Positions 1-10,516 of a DNA stretch of 44,235 bases are shown piece after piece. The notes beneath the pieces are model-generated. The model searched no databases. It had not been told where the DNA came from and saw only the letters and a list, made by a program, of their open reading frames with translations. Source of the stretch: an uncultured Alistipes sp. GTDB taxonomy: Bacteria; Bacteroidota; Bacteroidia; Bacteroidales; Rikenellaceae. Position 1 is the stretch's first letter, and each line of letters begins with the position of its first letter. The position numbers were made by a program, and so were the translations under genes. Where the stretch lies: assembly GCA_944322375.1 (NCBI GenBank), contig CALUOX010000009.1, positions 1-44,235 on the forward strand. Direction: 5' to 3'.

Positions 1-53
1 CGGTCGCTGACCTGGGTGGTGGCGGCGTTGTCGGCGTAAACGATTTTGCTCAT
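1..53 (-). CDS. Cysteine desulfurase (NifS/IscS type), N-terminal fragment
   Basis: Only the first 17 codons are in the window; the gene runs off the left edge. The peptide begins MSKIVYADNAATTQVSD, which matches the start of class V aminotransferase-fold cysteine desulfurases (YxDNAATT), the PLP enzymes that take sulfur from cysteine for Fe-S clusters and thiolated tRNA. The subtype (IscS, NifS or SufS) cannot be told from this piece. The start is the ATG at 53-51. No other in-window features bear on its regulation. Confidence 0.85.
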   Translation of the reverse strand, partial: MSKIVYADNAATTQVSD

Positions 54-222
54 AGCTACCAATCTCCCTTATCTTATAAGCTGGGGCGTCCCCGGCGCGG
101 GGCCGGAAGGGGCGGCGCGCGGGGAGATATTTCCAGCAATAATCATATACCAATCAAGTATATTTTTCAAGATGTTTTTTCAGATTCTTTCCCGCCGCGG
201 CCGGGATGTTCCGCCGGGAGGG

Positions 223-651
223 TCACCGGGCCTTGAATTTCTCCCACTGGGCCACCGCCATCCGGTCGCAGAGCTCATTTTCCGGGTGGCCGGCATGGCC
301 CTTCACCCAGACGAAACGTACATGATGCCGGCGATAAACCCGCAGGAAGCGGCGCCAGAGATCGGGATTCTTCTTTCCCTGAAATCCCTTCTTCTCCCAG
401 CCGAAGAGCCAACCCTTGACAACGGCATCGACGACGTACTTCGAGTCGGAATAGACCACCACGTCGCTGCCCTCGAACTTGAGCATTTCGAGCGCAACGC
501 AGACGGCCGTCAGTTCCATGCGGTTGTTGGTCGTCAGGCGGTACCCCGCCGCAACCTCCTTCCGAAACGGACCGCTGATCAGCACCGCGCCGTAACCACC
601 ACGACCGGGGTTTCCCAGCGCCGAACCGTCGGTATAGATCGTTATCTCCAC
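223..651 (-). CDS. rnhA: Ribonuclease HI
   Basis: This is a 142-residue RNase HI, which cuts the RNA strand of RNA-DNA hybrids using two metal ions. All four catalytic carboxylates can be read: D8 in YTDGS, E46 in RMELTA, D69 in YSDSKY and D129 in ELCDRM, with the accessory histidine at H119 (KGHAGH). The basic handle segment WxxxGWxxKKGF-like is present (WLFGWEKKGFQGKK). I chose the GTG start at 651 because it gives the usual N-terminus (MEITIYTDGS). An in-frame ATG at 705 would add 18 residues encoded by the hairpin after valS, which is unlikely. It lies downstream of valS on the same strand, 94 bp away. Confidence 0.9.
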   Translation of the reverse strand: MEITIYTDGSALGNPGRGGYGAVLISGPFRKEVAAGYRLTTNNRMELTAVCVALEMLKFEGSDVVVYSDSKYVVDAVVKGWLFGWEKKGFQGKKNPDLWRRFLRVYRRHHVRFVWVKGHAGHPENELCDRMAVAQWEKFKAR

Positions 652-668
652 AGGTCGATTCCATATGC

Positions 669-692
669 AAACCGGCAGGAATCCTGCCGGTC
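669..692 (-). terminator. Hairpin after valS
   Basis: A near-perfect inverted repeat (ACCGGCAG/CTGCCGGT) lies just downstream of the valS stop. On the minus strand it is followed by a short TTTG rather than a long T run, so it may be only a weak terminator. It separates valS from rnhA. Confidence 0.5.
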
Positions 693-745
693 TGCCCGTT
701 ATCACTCCGACTCCGCCCGTGTTGCGGCAGAGCCATTCGCATTCG

Positions 746-3376
746 TTATTTCAACGCTTCGAGCCGTTCACGGATCGCCGCGATCTTCGCCTCGGCATCG
801 GCCTTCTTGGCCCGTTCCTTGGCTACAACGGCTTCGGGTGCCGACTGCACGAAACGTTCGTTGGCGAGTTTACGCTCCACGCTGGCGAGGAATCCTTCGT
901 AATAGGCCAACTCTTCACCGAGCTTTGCCGCTTCGGCCGCACGGTCGATCCGATCGCCCAGCGGCACGAAATACTGCGTGGTCTTTACGATGAAGGCCGC
1001 AGCCGTCGGGTCCTTCTCCGTCACGGGTTCGATGGCCGACAGATTGGCCATCTTGCTCAATACGGGAGCGAACTCCGCCGGATAGTTTTCATCGGCCACC
1101 ACACGCAGCACAAGGGCATCGCGCTGCGGCAGATTCTTCTGCTTGCGGATGTTGCGCACGGCCGTAATCACCTCCTTGACCAGTTCGAAACGCGCCAGCA
1201 TCGCTTCGTCAACCGTTCCCTGCGCTTCGGGCTGGCGGGCAACCATGATCGACTCCCCTGCCTTGCGGGGTTCGAGGTCCTGCCAGATCTCCTCCGTCAC
1301 GAAAGGCATGAAGGGGTGCAGCAGCCGCAGCAGCGCATCGAAGAAGTGCTTCGCCTGCGCAATTGTCCGACTATCAACGGGCGAGCCGTAGGCCGGTTTG
1401 ATCATTTCGAGATACCAGCCGCTGAAGTCGTCCCAGAAGAGTTTGTAGAGCAACATGAAAGCCTCCGAGATCCGGTAGCTGCGGAAATCCTCGTCCAGCG
1501 CGGCAACGGCACGCTGCAGCGTCTGGGCAAACCACTCGCCCGCGAGGCGGTCGTTGTCGCTCTGCGGCAGGTTTTCGTCCACCTTCCAACCGTTCACCAA
1601 CCGGTAGGCATTCCAGATCTTGTTGCCGAAATTACGTCCCTGTTCGCAGAGCGCCTCATCGAACATCACGTCGTTGCCGGCCGACGACGACAACAGCATC
1701 GCCACGCGCATGCCGTCGGCGCCGTACTGCGCGATCAGATCGAGCGGATCGGGCGAATTGCCCAACTGTTTCGACATCTTGCGGCCGATCTTGTCGCGCA
1801 CGATACCGGTAAAATAGACATTCCCGAAGGGTTTCTCTCCACGATACTCGTATCCGGCCATGATCATGCGGGCCACCCAGAAGAAGATGATGTCGGGACC
1901 CGTCACCAGATCGTTCGTCGGATAGTAGTAACGGATCTCCGCATTGTCGGGATGGCGAATGCCGTCGAAGACCGAAATGGGCCACAGCCACGACGAGAAC
2001 CATGTATCGAGCACATCCTCGTCCTGCCGCAGATCCGCCGCCTGGAGCGTTGCGTCACCGGTCTTCTCGCGGGCCAGCCGCAACGCCTCGTCGGCTGTCT
2101 CGGCCACGACATATCCCCCTTTGGGCAGGTAGTAGGCCGGGATGCGCTGGCCCCACCACAGCTGCCGCGAGATGCACCAGTCCTTGATGTTCTCCATCCA
2201 GTGACGGTAGATGTTCCTGTATTTTTCGGGCACGAAACGGATCTCGTCCTCCAGCACGGCGCGTGTGGCGGGCTCCGCCAGCTCCTTCATCGAGAGGAAC
2301 CACTGCATCGAGAGTTTCGGTTCGATGGCCACGCCCGTACGTTCGGAGTAACCCACGTTGTTGGTGTAATCCTCGGTCTTTTCGAGCAGGCCCGCACGAC
2401 GCAGATCCTCTTCGATGACACGGCGCAGTTCGAAACGGTCCATGCCGACATACATGCCGACCTTGTCGTTGATCGTTCCGTCGTCGTTGAAGATGTCGAT
2501 CGTCTCCAGGCCGTATTTTTCGCCCAGCATGTAGTCGTTGACGTCGTGCGCCGGCGTAACCTTCAGGGCGCCGGTACCGAAAGCGATATCGACATAGGTG
2601 TCGCGGATCACCGGTATCGAGCGGTTGACCAGCGGCACCGTGACGCGGGCGTCGTCGGCAAGCCACTTGTAACGTTCATCCTCCGGATTGACGCAGAGCG
2701 CCGTATCGCCGAGGATCGTTTCGGGACGGGTCGTAGCCACCACGAGATACTTGTCCGTCCCTTCGACCCGATAACGCAGGTAGTAGAGCTTTCCGTGCGA
2801 CTCCTTGAACACCACCTCTTCATCCGAGAGGGCGGTTTTGGCCGCCGGATCCCAGTTGACCATGCGCACGCCGCGATAGATGCGGCCCTTGCGATAGAGG
2901 TCGCAGAAGACCTTGATGACACCCTCGGTGCGGATGTCGTCCATCGTAAAGCAGGTGCGGTCCCAGTCGCACGAAGCGCCGAGTTTGCGCAGCTGCTTGA
3001 GGATCACGCCGCCGTACTGCTCCTTCCACTCCCACGCATAACGGAGGAACTCCTCGCGCGTGAGCGACGACTTCTCGATTCCGCGCTCCTTGAGCTTGGC
3101 CACCACCTTCGCTTCGGTAGCGATCGACGCATGGTCCATGCCGGGCACCCAGCAGGCGTTCTTCCCCTGCATGCGGGCACGGCGTACAAGCACATCCTGC
3201 AGCGTATTGTTGAGCATGTGACCCATATGGAGCATACCCGTCACATTGGGGGGCGGGATAACGATCGTATAGGGTTCACGCGCATCGGGTTCGGAATGGA
3301 AAAGTTTGTGCTCCAGCCAATAGTCGTACCACTTCTGTTCGATCTGCTGCGGAGCATATTTGTCAGCAATCTGCAT
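746..3376 (-). CDS. valS: Valyl-tRNA synthetase
   Basis: This 876-residue class Ia synthetase charges tRNA-Val in the cytoplasm. The HIGH-type motif is HMGH at about residue 50 in the context [15 protein letters not shown]. The KMSKS loop is [12 protein letters not shown] in the middle of the protein. The editing domain lies between them, and the C-terminal stretch rich in Glu, Ala and Lys (about the last 65 residues) is the ValS coiled-coil arm. The length is normal for bacterial ValS. The ATG at 3376 is preceded by a Bacteroidota-type promoter. A long open frame on the opposite strand (665-3610) is a GC-rich shadow. Confidence 0.97.
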   Translation of the reverse strand: MQIADKYAPQQIEQKWYDYWLEHKLFHSEPDAREPYTIVIPPPNVTGMLHMGHMLNNTLQDVLVRRARMQGKNACWVPGMDHASIATEAKVVAKLKERGIEKSSLTREEFLRYAWEWKEQYGGVILKQLRKLGASCDWDRTCFTMDDIRTEGVIKVFCDLYRKGRIYRGVRMVNWDPAAKTALSDEEVVFKESHGKLYYLRYRVEGTDKYLVVATTRPETILGDTALCVNPEDERYKWLADDARVTVPLVNRSIPVIRDTYVDIAFGTGALKVTPAHDVNDYMLGEKYGLETIDIFNDDGTINDKVGMYVGMDRFELRRVIEEDLRRAGLLEKTEDYTNNVGYSERTGVAIEPKLSMQWFLSMKELAEPATRAVLEDEIRFVPEKYRNIYRHWMENIKDWCISRQLWWGQRIPAYYLPKGGYVVAETADEALRLAREKTGDATLQAADLRQDEDVLDTWFSSWLWPISVFDGIRHPDNAEIRYYYPTNDLVTGPDIIFFWVARMIMAGYEYRGEKPFGNVYFTGIVRDKIGRKMSKQLGNSPDPLDLIAQYGADGMRVAMLLSSSAGNDVMFDEALCEQGRNFGNKIWNAYRLVNGWKVDENLPQSDNDRLAGEWFAQTLQRAVAALDEDFRSYRISEAFMLLYKLFWDDFSGWYLEMIKPAYGSPVDSRTIAQAKHFFDALLRLLHPFMPFVTEEIWQDLEPRKAGESIMVARQPEAQGTVDEAMLARFELVKEVITAVRNIRKQKNLPQRDALVLRVVADENYPAEFAPVLSKMANLSAIEPVTEKDPTAAAFIVKTTQYFVPLGDRIDRAAEAAKLGEELAYYEGFLASVERKLANERFVQSAPEAVVAKERAKKADAEAKIAAIRERLEALK

Positions 3377-3417
3377 AGGTTATATTATTTGTGTTATTTT
3401 CGGCTCATACCAAGCTA

Positions 3418-3448
3418 CAAAGGTACAAAACAATGCGCAATTCGCAAT
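3418..3448 (-). promoter_or_regulatory. valS promoter
   Basis: On the minus strand a TACCTTTG -7 box (3425-3418) lies about 42 bp before the valS ATG. An ATTG at 3448-3445, 19 bp upstream, could be a weak -33 element. Confidence 0.6.
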
Positions 3449-3535
3449 ATTTTTTCATGGTTTTCGCCATTGGGCAACTGCGTGCGGGAGGCCCTTTGCA
3501 ACGTTGGTTCCACCGGCTTGTTTTTTCAAAGCGGA

Positions 3536-3567
3536 TTTGTGGAATCGGAATCGAATCCATACCTTTG
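3536..3567 (+). promoter_or_regulatory. Promoter of the BACON/LRR lipoprotein gene
   Basis: TTTG at 3536-3539 and TACCTTTG at 3560-3567 are separated by 20 bp, which fits the Bacteroidota primary sigma consensus. The gene's ATG is 40 bp downstream. Confidence 0.7.
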
Positions 3568-3606
3568 CAGACGATTGCAAACACACGTGAAATACCCCGA
3601 ACCATC

Positions 3607-5049
3607 ATGATTTTTTTCAATTTTGAGTACAGCCGCCGGATGTTGGCAATGGCGATTTTCCTTCTGTTCTGCACAGCCTGCTCATCGGACAGCAACGCAC
3701 CGGGCGACACTCCGGACATACCGGCTCCGCCGACAGAAGTCTCGCTGCCGATCGACACCGAACAACCGATCGAAGAGATCACCTTCACTGCCACCGCCGC
3801 ATGGCATGTCGAGGTAATAAGCTCCACCCGAAGCGATGAAACCCCCGACTGGATTGCCATCTACCCTGTCGAAGGAATGCCGGGCGACGTGAAACTGACG
3901 GCAGTTGCGCATCCCAACACGACAGGGCAGCTCCGCACAGCCACCATCATCCTGCACGACGGCGACCAAAGCAAGGAATACACCCTCACGCAGTCAGCTG
4001 CAGCAAGTGCAACGACGAGCCAGACACTCTATTCGGTCATGCCTGATGCGCAAACGCTGGAGATCGCCGTTACGGCCAACACGGCCTTTCGCGCACAAGT
4101 CTCCCCCTACGAAGGGGAATCCGGCTCATGGCTCGAACTGACAAGCGATGCAGGAGCCTCGACGCTCACCTTCCGCATGAGCGTGAACGACCGTATGGAG
4201 GCACGCTACGCCCTTGTCGAACTGCTCTCGGCATCGACCGGCCGACAACTGGGCTGCTGCATCGTCAAACAGGCCGGCATCCGCTCCATCGAAGGCTCTG
4301 AAGAGCTCGACATCCCCGATGCGGCGTTCAACGCCTATCTGGTCAAAAATTACGACACCAACGGCAACGGCCGCATGTCGCGCGGCGAGATGAGTGCCAT
4401 CGAATACCTCAACTGTGCGGGTCTCGGCATCGCTTCGCTCAAGGGCATCGAATATTGCGACAACCTGATCTATCTCGATTGCAGCCGCAACAACCTCACC
4501 GAACTCAACGTGACGGAGTGCATGAAGTTGCAGACGCTCAACGCAGAAGAGTGCTCCCTGACGTCCATGTACCTGAGCAACAACCGTGAACTGACCGAGA
4601 TCCGGCTGAACGACAATCCGTTGCAGACAATTCTGCTGGGTATTCTTCCGAAGCTCCGTCAGCTTGTCCTCTCGAATACCCGCATCACATCGCTCGACGC
4701 ATCGTGGTGCAGCGCTTTGGAACTGGTTTCCGCCTCGGACTGCCGTCTTTCGACAATCAATCTCTGGGGTTGCAAAAAACTGAGAAGCCTCTATCTGTCG
4801 GGGAATGAATTGCGGCACCTCGATCTCCGCACCTTTCCCGATCTGGTGGAGTACGAGGCGCATCTGACCAACAATCCGAAGATGGAGTCAATCCACGCCA
4901 ATGTAGCACCCTCCTACTCTCCCACCGAACCGATCGTACTGTGGTACACCGAAACGGGCAAACACTGCATGTACAAGCCATACGTTTACGTCAAAGGCAA
5001 ACTGATCAGCCAACAGATCGACGTCGGACCCGATTTCCCCATTCCGTAA
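3607..5049 (+). CDS. Lipoprotein with BACON-like domains and leucine-rich repeats
   Basis: This is a predicted 480-residue surface or periplasmic lipoprotein of unknown function. The N-terminus has a hydrophobic stretch ending in a Cys (FLLFCTAC, Cys25), consistent with a lipid-attachment site. Two all-beta regions follow (about 35-130 and 135-225), with the WIAIYP and WLELTSD segments and the TLTQSA-like endings seen in BACON domains. Around residue 262 is an EF-hand-like loop, DTNGNGRMS, and then leucine-rich repeats to about residue 460 (LIYLDCSRNNLTELNV and similar). BACON domains are often found in carbohydrate- or mucin-binding proteins of gut Bacteroidota, so a surface binding role is an inference. 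The open frame extends upstream to 3391 but lacks a signal there, so I start at 3607; Met12 is an alternative. Confidence 0.8.
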   Translation: MIFFNFEYSRRMLAMAIFLLFCTACSSDSNAPGDTPDIPAPPTEVSLPIDTEQPIEEITFTATAAWHVEVISSTRSDETPDWIAIYPVEGMPGDVKLTAVAHPNTTGQLRTATIILHDGDQSKEYTLTQSAAASATTSQTLYSVMPDAQTLEIAVTANTAFRAQVSPYEGESGSWLELTSDAGASTLTFRMSVNDRMEARYALVELLSASTGRQLGCCIVKQAGIRSIEGSEELDIPDAAFNAYLVKNYDTNGNGRMSRGEMSAIEYLNCAGLGIASLKGIEYCDNLIYLDCSRNNLTELNVTECMKLQTLNAEECSLTSMYLSNNRELTEIRLNDNPLQTILLGILPKLRQLVLSNTRITSLDASWCSALELVSASDCRLSTINLWGCKKLRSLYLSGNELRHLDLRTFPDLVEYEAHLTNNPKMESIHANVAPSYSPTEPIVLWYTETGKHCMYKPYVYVKGKLISQQIDVGPDFPIP

Positions 5050-5072
5050 CGGACTAAAACAGCACGTCGCAT

Positions 5073-5110
5073 ACGACGGCCGGAAATCCACCAGTGATTC
5101 CGGCCGTCGT
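5073..5110 (+). terminator. Hairpin after the BACON/LRR gene
   Basis: A 13-bp perfect stem (ACGACGGCCGGAA/TTCCGGCCGTCGT) begins 23 bp after the stop codon. It has no strong T run, so termination is likely but not certain. The rest of the gap up to lon (5111-5336) shows only imperfect inverted repeats around 5170-5215 and no gene. Confidence 0.6.
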
Positions 5111-5336
5111 CATTCAGCAAAACATCTCTACACAAACGACTAACAGTCCGTTTTTTAATCGAAATTCTCATACCGGTCGTCGTACCGTGCGGATCTCCCG
5201 AAGAGACCGTACGATCATACCCGTCCGGGCCTCTCACGGAATTACAGCATTGCGGGGGCACACCGACGGCACGGATCGTGTTGATAACTTCTTGACAAGC
5301 CGCCGGCAGGATAAAATAATATATGAAAAAAAGCGT

Positions 5337-5362
5337 TACCTTTGTGACTGAATTTTAGGAGG
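5337..5362 (+). promoter_or_regulatory. lon -7 box and strong Shine-Dalgarno
   Basis: TACCTTTG lies at 5337-5344, with no clear -33 box. AGGAGG lies at 5357-5362, 6 bp before the lon ATG. Such a canonical Shine-Dalgarno is uncommon in this phylum, where most genes in this window lack one. Confidence 0.65.
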
Positions 5363-5368
5363 AATTTT

Positions 5369-7834
5369 ATGAGCAAAAAAGATAAGATAGAACTCAAGGA
5401 GCTGGAGTCTCTGCCAGAGGTACTTGACGGCAACCACCGTGTAATCCCCATCGTGACGGGTGAGGACGACACGATCGAAGAGGTCACTGTACCCGAAGTG
5501 CTTCCGGTGCTTACGCTCCGCAGCTCGGTACTCTTTCCGGGCGCCATCACGCCGGTTACGGTAGGACGTGCCCGGAGCATGACGCTCGTGCGCGACACCA
5601 ATGCCCGCAACGGCCTGCTGGCCGCCGTACTGCAGCGGGACGGCGATGTCGAAGACCCGAAGGCCGAAGACATGTACCGCATCGGCACGGCCGCCCGCAT
5701 CATGAAGATTCTGGAGATGCCCAACGGCAACCTCACGGTAATACTGAACGGTCTGGAAAAGATCGAGATCGGGGAGTATGTCGCATCGGAACCCTACCTG
5801 CAGGCAAAAGTGACGCCGCTGAAGGACTCCACGCCGGACGAGAAGAACGTGGAGTTCAACGCGCTGGTGGATTCGATCCGCGACGTGGCGCTCAATATCA
5901 TCAACATCTCGCCGAACATGCCCAAGGAGGCGATCTTCGCCATCAAGAACATCGATTCGCGACGGGGGATCATCAACTTCATCTGCACGAACCTCGAACT
6001 TTCGGACGAGGACCGGCAGTCGCTGCTCGAAGCGCCGGGACTGCTGGCGCGGGCACGGAAACTGCTTGAAATCCTCATTCGCGACCAGCAGCTCATCGAG
6101 TTGAAGAACGAGATCCAGAACAAGGTCAAACAGGAGATCGACAAGCAGCAGCGCGACTACTACCTCCAGCAGCAGATGCGCACCATCCAGGACGAACTGG
6201 GAGACGGTGCCGATGCGGAGCTGGACGAACTGCGCGAACAGGCCAAGAAGAAGAACTGGCCCAAGGAGGTGGCCGAACTCTTCGACAAGGAGCTGCAGAA
6301 GCTCGAACGGCTCAATCCGGCCGTTGCGGAGTACTCGGTACAGGTCACCTACCTGCAACTGATGCTCGAACTGCCGTGGAACGACTGCACACAGGACAAC
6401 CTTGATCTGAAACGGGCCCGCGAGCAGCTGGACCACGACCATTTCGGACTGGAGGAGGTCAAGGAACGTCTGCTGGAGCATCTGGCGGTCATCAAGCTGA
6501 AGGGTGATCTCAAATCCCCCATTCTGTGCCTTTACGGACCTCCGGGAGTCGGCAAGACCTCGCTGGGCAAGTCGGTTGCAACGGCCCTGGGACGCAAATT
6601 CGGACGTATCGCGCTGGGCGGTCTGCACGACGAAGCGGAGATACGCGGACACCGCCGCACCTATATCGGCGCCATGCCGGGCCGTATCATACAGACGATC
6701 AAACGCTGCGGATCGTCCAATCCGGTGATCATTCTCGACGAGGTGGACAAGATCACGATCTCGAACCACGGCGATCCGTCGAGTGCCCTGCTTGAGGTGC
6801 TCGATCCGGAGCAGAACACGACGTTCCACGACAACTACCTCGATACGGAGTACGACCTTTCGAAGGTGCTCTTCATCGCCACGGCCAACAATGCGGGCAA
6901 CATCAACCCTGCATTGCGCGACCGTATGGAGATGATCAACATCCCGGGCTATATTCTCGAGGACAAGATCCAGATCGCACTGAACCACCTGCTGCCGAAG
7001 CAGCGCGAGGCCCACGGCATCAAGGAGAACGAGCTGACGCTCACGCCGGCCGTCGTGGAGCAGATCATCGCGGGCTATACGCGGGAGTCGGGCGTCCGGT
7101 CGCTGGACAAGCATATCGCCAAACTGGCACGGTCGCGGGCCAAGGACATCGCCTCGGGCGAGGCCTTCACGCCGGAGATCAGCGCCAAGGATGTGGAACG
7201 GATCCTCGGCAAACCGAAGTTCCTCAACGAGGCGTACGATGTCAGCGGCATCGTGGGTGTCGTGACGGGTCTGGCCTGGACGGAAGTGGGCGGAGACATT
7301 CTCTACATCGAATCGCTGCTCACGCCGGGCAAGGGGCATCTGAGTCTCACGGGCAACCTCGGCGACGTGATGAAGGAGTCGGCGACGATCGCCTACGAGT
7401 GGGTCAAGGCGCACTACAAGGAGCTGGAGATCGATCCCGAACGGTTCGAGAAGTTCGACCTGAACATCCATGTTCCGGAGGGTGCAATTCCGAAGGACGG
7501 GCCTTCGGCCGGCATCACGATGGTCACGTCGATCGTTTCGACCTATACGGGCCGGACGGTGCGCGACCGGATCGCCATGACGGGCGAGACGACGCTGCGC
7601 GGCCGTGTGACACCCGTCGGCGGCATCAAGGAGAAGATCCTCGCGGCCAAGCGGGCGGGCATTACGACCCTGCTGCTTCCGGAGGAGAACCGCAGGGATA
7701 TCGAGGAGATCAAACCGGAATACATCGAAGGTCTGACGTTCCACTATGTACGGACCAACGACGAAGTGCTGCATCTGGCGCTTGAGCCGAAAACGGCGTG
7801 CGCCGGCGGCGGCAAGCAACAGGAGAAACAATAG
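5369..7834 (+). CDS. lon: ATP-dependent protease Lon
   Basis: This 821-residue protein is the cytoplasmic AAA+ serine protease that degrades misfolded and regulatory proteins. In order it has the LonN substrate-binding domain ([11 protein letters not shown] near residue 50), a coiled-coil region, an AAA+ module with Walker A GPPGVGKT at 390-397 and Walker B IILDEVDK, and the protease domain. The catalytic dyad is visible: Ser713 in [10 protein letters not shown] and Lys756 in [14 protein letters not shown], 43 residues apart as in E. coli Lon (679/722). It is monocistronic as judged by its own promoter and a strong terminator. The C-terminal tail GGGKQQEKQ is short and probably flexible. Confidence 0.97.
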   Translation: MSKKDKIELKELESLPEVLDGNHRVIPIVTGEDDTIEEVTVPEVLPVLTLRSSVLFPGAITPVTVGRARSMTLVRDTNARNGLLAAVLQRDGDVEDPKAEDMYRIGTAARIMKILEMPNGNLTVILNGLEKIEIGEYVASEPYLQAKVTPLKDSTPDEKNVEFNALVDSIRDVALNIINISPNMPKEAIFAIKNIDSRRGIINFICTNLELSDEDRQSLLEAPGLLARARKLLEILIRDQQLIELKNEIQNKVKQEIDKQQRDYYLQQQMRTIQDELGDGADAELDELREQAKKKNWPKEVAELFDKELQKLERLNPAVAEYSVQVTYLQLMLELPWNDCTQDNLDLKRAREQLDHDHFGLEEVKERLLEHLAVIKLKGDLKSPILCLYGPPGVGKTSLGKSVATALGRKFGRIALGGLHDEAEIRGHRRTYIGAMPGRIIQTIKRCGSSNPVIILDEVDKITISNHGDPSSALLEVLDPEQNTTFHDNYLDTEYDLSKVLFIATANNAGNINPALRDRMEMINIPGYILEDKIQIALNHLLPKQREAHGIKENELTLTPAVVEQIIAGYTRESGVRSLDKHIAKLARSRAKDIASGEAFTPEISAKDVERILGKPKFLNEAYDVSGIVGVVTGLAWTEVGGDILYIESLLTPGKGHLSLTGNLGDVMKESATIAYEWVKAHYKELEIDPERFEKFDLNIHVPEGAIPKDGPSAGITMVTSIVSTYTGRTVRDRIAMTGETTLRGRVTPVGGIKEKILAAKRAGITTLLLPEENRRDIEEIKPEYIEGLTFHYVRTNDEVLHLALEPKTACAGGGKQQEKQ

Positions 7835-7843
7835 ACAAACAGC

Positions 7844-7895
7844 AGAAGACCGAAGTCGCAGGGGCGCCACCCGACGGCTTCGGTCTTCTTTTTTT
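7844..7895 (+). terminator. lon terminator
   Basis: A 12-bp perfect stem (AGAAGACCGAAG at 7844-7855 pairing with CTTCGGTCTTCT at 7878-7889) is followed by a T run. It ends only 9 bp before the kdsB ATG, so kdsB either relies on read-through or has a promoter inside lon. Confidence 0.85.
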
Positions 7896-7904
7896 CAGAA
7901 AGAG

Positions 7905-8672
7905 ATGAAACAGTTGAGATTCATGGCCGTCATACCGGCACGATACGCCTCGACGCGGTTTCCGGGCAAACCCCTGGCGATGCTGGGTGGGAAACCCGTG
8001 ATCCAGCGGGTCTGGGAGCGGGTGACGGAGGTCTTCGCCGATGCGGCCGTAGCGACCGACGATCAACGGATCGCCGATGCGGTAACGTCGTTCGGCGGAC
8101 GGGCCATTATGACCTCGACGGAACACCGGAGCGGCACGGACCGCTGTCGGGAAGCGGTCGAGAAGTCGGGCATCACCTGCGATGTGGTGGTCAACGTCCA
8201 GGGCGACGAACCCTTTATTGCCACATCACAGCTGCACGCCATCGCCCGCTGCTTCGACGACCCGACGACCGACATCGCCACACTCGTCAAGCCCTTCACC
8301 GAGGTGGATGGACTGGCAGCACTGGAGAACCCCAATTCGCCGAAGGTGGTGCTGGACTCCGAAAACCGTGCACTCTATTTCTCCCGTTCGGTCATCCCCT
8401 ATCTGCGGGGCGTACCGCGCGAAGAGTGGCTCTCGCACCATACGTTTTACAAGCACATCGGCATGTATGCCTTCCGCCGCGAAGTGCTGCAGGCCGTCAC
8501 CTCGCTGCCGCAGTCGCCGCTCGAACGGGCCGAATCGCTCGAACAACTGCGGTGGCTCGAAAACGGCTACCGCATCACGGTCGGCATCAGCGACGTCGAG
8601 ACGGTCGGAATCGACACGCCGGAGGATCTCGAACGGGCCGAACGCTTTCTTCAGAATCACACCGAACCATAA
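7905..8672 (+). CDS. kdsB: 3-deoxy-manno-octulosonate cytidylyltransferase (CMP-Kdo synthetase)
   Basis: This 255-residue enzyme activates Kdo with CTP to CMP-Kdo, the donor for lipopolysaccharide inner core. The N-terminal nucleotide-binding signature is VIPARYASTRFPGKPLA, followed by the VNVQGDEPFI and YFSRSVIPYLR motifs typical of KdsB. The length matches the family. I chose the ATG at 7905 because it yields the standard N-terminus and follows AGAAAGAG. kdsA and kdsD follow on the same strand, giving a compact Kdo cluster. Confidence 0.95.
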   Translation: MKQLRFMAVIPARYASTRFPGKPLAMLGGKPVIQRVWERVTEVFADAAVATDDQRIADAVTSFGGRAIMTSTEHRSGTDRCREAVEKSGITCDVVVNVQGDEPFIATSQLHAIARCFDDPTTDIATLVKPFTEVDGLAALENPNSPKVVLDSENRALYFSRSVIPYLRGVPREEWLSHHTFYKHIGMYAFRREVLQAVTSLPQSPLERAESLEQLRWLENGYRITVGISDVETVGIDTPEDLERAERFLQNHTEP

Positions 8673-8760
8673 GCCGGACGGGATGACGGCGACCTCCACG
8701 AATCCGACAGGCTTCGCAGAAAGCGCGTGGAAGGCCGCGAGATCCTTCGTCCGCACAGAC

Positions 8761-8793
8761 GTTCGCAACAACACGACAACGTTCGCAACAACA
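8761..8793 (+). repeat. Short direct repeat before kdsA
   Basis: GTTCGCAACAACA occurs at 8761-8773 and again at 8781-8793, ending 2 bp before the kdsA ATG. It lies in the 123-bp kdsB-kdsA gap and may be a small slippage duplication. Confidence 0.6.
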
Positions 8794-8795
8794 AT

Positions 8796-9548
8796 ATGAA
8801 AACAATCTTCATTGCAGGGCCGTGCGTGATCGAATCGGCCGAACTGCTCGACACGGTGGCGGGACGGCTCGTCGAACTAAACCGCCGTCTGGGCGTCGAA
8901 ATCATCTTCAAGGCGTCGTTCGACAAGGCAAACCGCACGTCGATCCATTCCTATCGGGGTGTAGGTCTGGAGAAGGGTCTGACGATGCTTGCCGACGTAC
9001 GTACGAAATGGGGGCTGCGGCTGTTGACCGACATCCACGAATCGTGGCAGGCCGCTCCTGTGGGTGAGGTCGTCGATGTCATTCAGATTCCGGCCTTTCT
9101 GTGTCGTCAGACCGATCTGCTGGTCGCTGCGGCAAAGACCGGGAAGACGGTCAATATCAAAAAGGCGCAGTTCCTCTCGGGCGCGGACATGCGCTACCCC
9201 TACGAGAAGGCGCGCGAGGCCGGAGCGCAGGAGGTATGGCTCACGGAACGGGGCAATGCATTCGGCTACAACAATCTGGTGGTGGATTTTCGCAACATCC
9301 CGGACATGCTGCACATCTCGCCGACAGTGATCATGGACTGCACCCACTCGGTACAACGGCCGGGAGCCGCCGGCGGCAAGACGGGCGGCAACCGGGAATT
9401 TGTTCCGGCGATGGCGCTGGCCGCCAAGGCATTCGGTACCAACGGCTACTTTTTCGAAGTCCATCCCGATCCGGACCGTGCACTCAGCGACGGTCCCAAC
9501 ATGTTGAAACTCGACGACCTCGAAGGCGTCATCAAAACCCTATTGTAA
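8796..9548 (+). CDS. kdsA: 3-deoxy-8-phosphooctulonate synthase (Kdo-8-phosphate synthase)
   Basis: This 250-residue TIM-barrel enzyme condenses phosphoenolpyruvate with arabinose 5-phosphate to Kdo-8-phosphate. Clear family motifs are IAGPCVIES at the N-terminus, FKASFDKANRTSIHSYRG, VIQIPAFLCRQTDL, VNIKKAQF and FFEVHPDPDRALSDGPN. It is shorter than the 284-residue E. coli enzyme because both ends are trimmed. The ATG at 8796 is the only start that gives the conserved first strand. The stop is 2 bp before kdsD, so the two are translated from one message. Confidence 0.95.
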   Translation: MKTIFIAGPCVIESAELLDTVAGRLVELNRRLGVEIIFKASFDKANRTSIHSYRGVGLEKGLTMLADVRTKWGLRLLTDIHESWQAAPVGEVVDVIQIPAFLCRQTDLLVAAAKTGKTVNIKKAQFLSGADMRYPYEKAREAGAQEVWLTERGNAFGYNNLVVDFRNIPDMLHISPTVIMDCTHSVQRPGAAGGKTGGNREFVPAMALAAKAFGTNGYFFEVHPDPDRALSDGPNMLKLDDLEGVIKTLL

Positions 9549-9550
9549 TA

Positions 9551-10516
9551 ATGGTACAGGAACAACGCAATGAAATTCTCACGGTTGCGCGCGAGGCGAT
9601 TCACACCGAAGCGGAGGCGCTGGAGAAGCTGGAGCAGTCGCTCGACGATCATTTTGTCGAGGCGGTTGAGATGATTCTCGACAGCCGGGGAAAACTCATC
9701 GTCACGGGAATGGGCAAATCTGGACTCATCGGCCGCAAGATGGCCGCGACATTTGCCTCGACGGGAACACCCAGTTTCTATCTTCACCCCGGCGAGGCCT
9801 TTCACGGAGATCTGGGCATGATCTCAAAGGAGGACATCATTCTGGCCATCTCCTACTCGGGCGAGACGGACGAGGTGCTCAAGATCGTGCCGTTCATCCA
9901 CGACAACGGCAACCGACTGATTTCGATGACGGGCAATCCCCGTTCGACCCTGGCCACACATTCGGACATTCACCTCGACGTATCGGTTGACCATGAAGCC
10001 TGCATTCTGCACCTTGCACCTACGACCTCGACGACGGCTCAGATTGCCATGGGGGATGCAATGGCCATTGCGCTGATGAAGCTGCGCAACTTCACGAGTC
10101 TCGATTTTGCACGGCTTCATCCGGGCGGAAGTCTGGGACGGCGGTTGTTAGCCACGGTCGGCGACGTGATGCGGCGGGACAATCTGCCTGTCGTGACGGC
10201 GGATTGTTCGGCCAAGGAGATGATCCACACGATCAGCCGCTGCGGACTGGGGCTGATCGTCGTCTGCGACGGGGACCGCATCGAAGGGATCATTACCGAC
10301 GGCGATATCCGGCGTGCGATGGAGCGTTATGGTGCGAAGTTCATCGATCTGCACGCCGGAGAGATCCTGACCCGCAATCCCAAACGCATCCACCCCGAGG
10401 AGAAGCTCATCGAGGCGGAGAAACTGATGACCAAACACAAGATCACATCGCTGCTGGTCACCGACAAGGAGGACCATCTGGTCGGAGTGATCCAGATCTA
10501 CGACATCAAGCTCTGA
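9551..10516 (+). CDS. kdsD: Arabinose-5-phosphate isomerase (KpsF/GutQ family)
   Basis: This 321-residue protein converts ribulose 5-phosphate to arabinose 5-phosphate, the substrate of KdsA next door. The first 190 or so residues form a SIS domain with GMGKSGLIGRKMAATFASTGTPS and the SYSGETDE sugar-phosphate loop. Two CBS domains follow (about 205-320) with GLGLIVVCDGDRIEGIITDGDI. It starts 2 bp after the kdsA stop. The order kdsB-kdsA-kdsD places three consecutive Kdo steps in one operon. Confidence 0.94.
   Translation: MVQEQRNEILTVAREAIHTEAEALEKLEQSLDDHFVEAVEMILDSRGKLIVTGMGKSGLIGRKMAATFASTGTPSFYLHPGEAFHGDLGMISKEDIILAISYSGETDEVLKIVPFIHDNGNRLISMTGNPRSTLATHSDIHLDVSVDHEACILHLAPTTSTTAQIAMGDAMAIALMKLRNFTSLDFARLHPGGSLGRRLLATVGDVMRRDNLPVVTADCSAKEMIHTISRCGLGLIVVCDGDRIEGIITDGDIRRAMERYGAKFIDLHAGEILTRNPKRIHPEEKLIEAEKLMTKHKITSLLVTDKEDHLVGVIQIYDIKL

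Noticed and set aside
665-3610. 981-codon plus-strand open frame over valS
   Set aside because: It runs antisense to a clear valS gene, has an unusual His/Arg/Asp-rich composition and no motif. It is a GC-driven shadow.
5336-7870. 844-codon minus-strand open frame over lon
   Set aside because: Antisense to lon, whose catalytic motifs are intact; composition is shadow-like.
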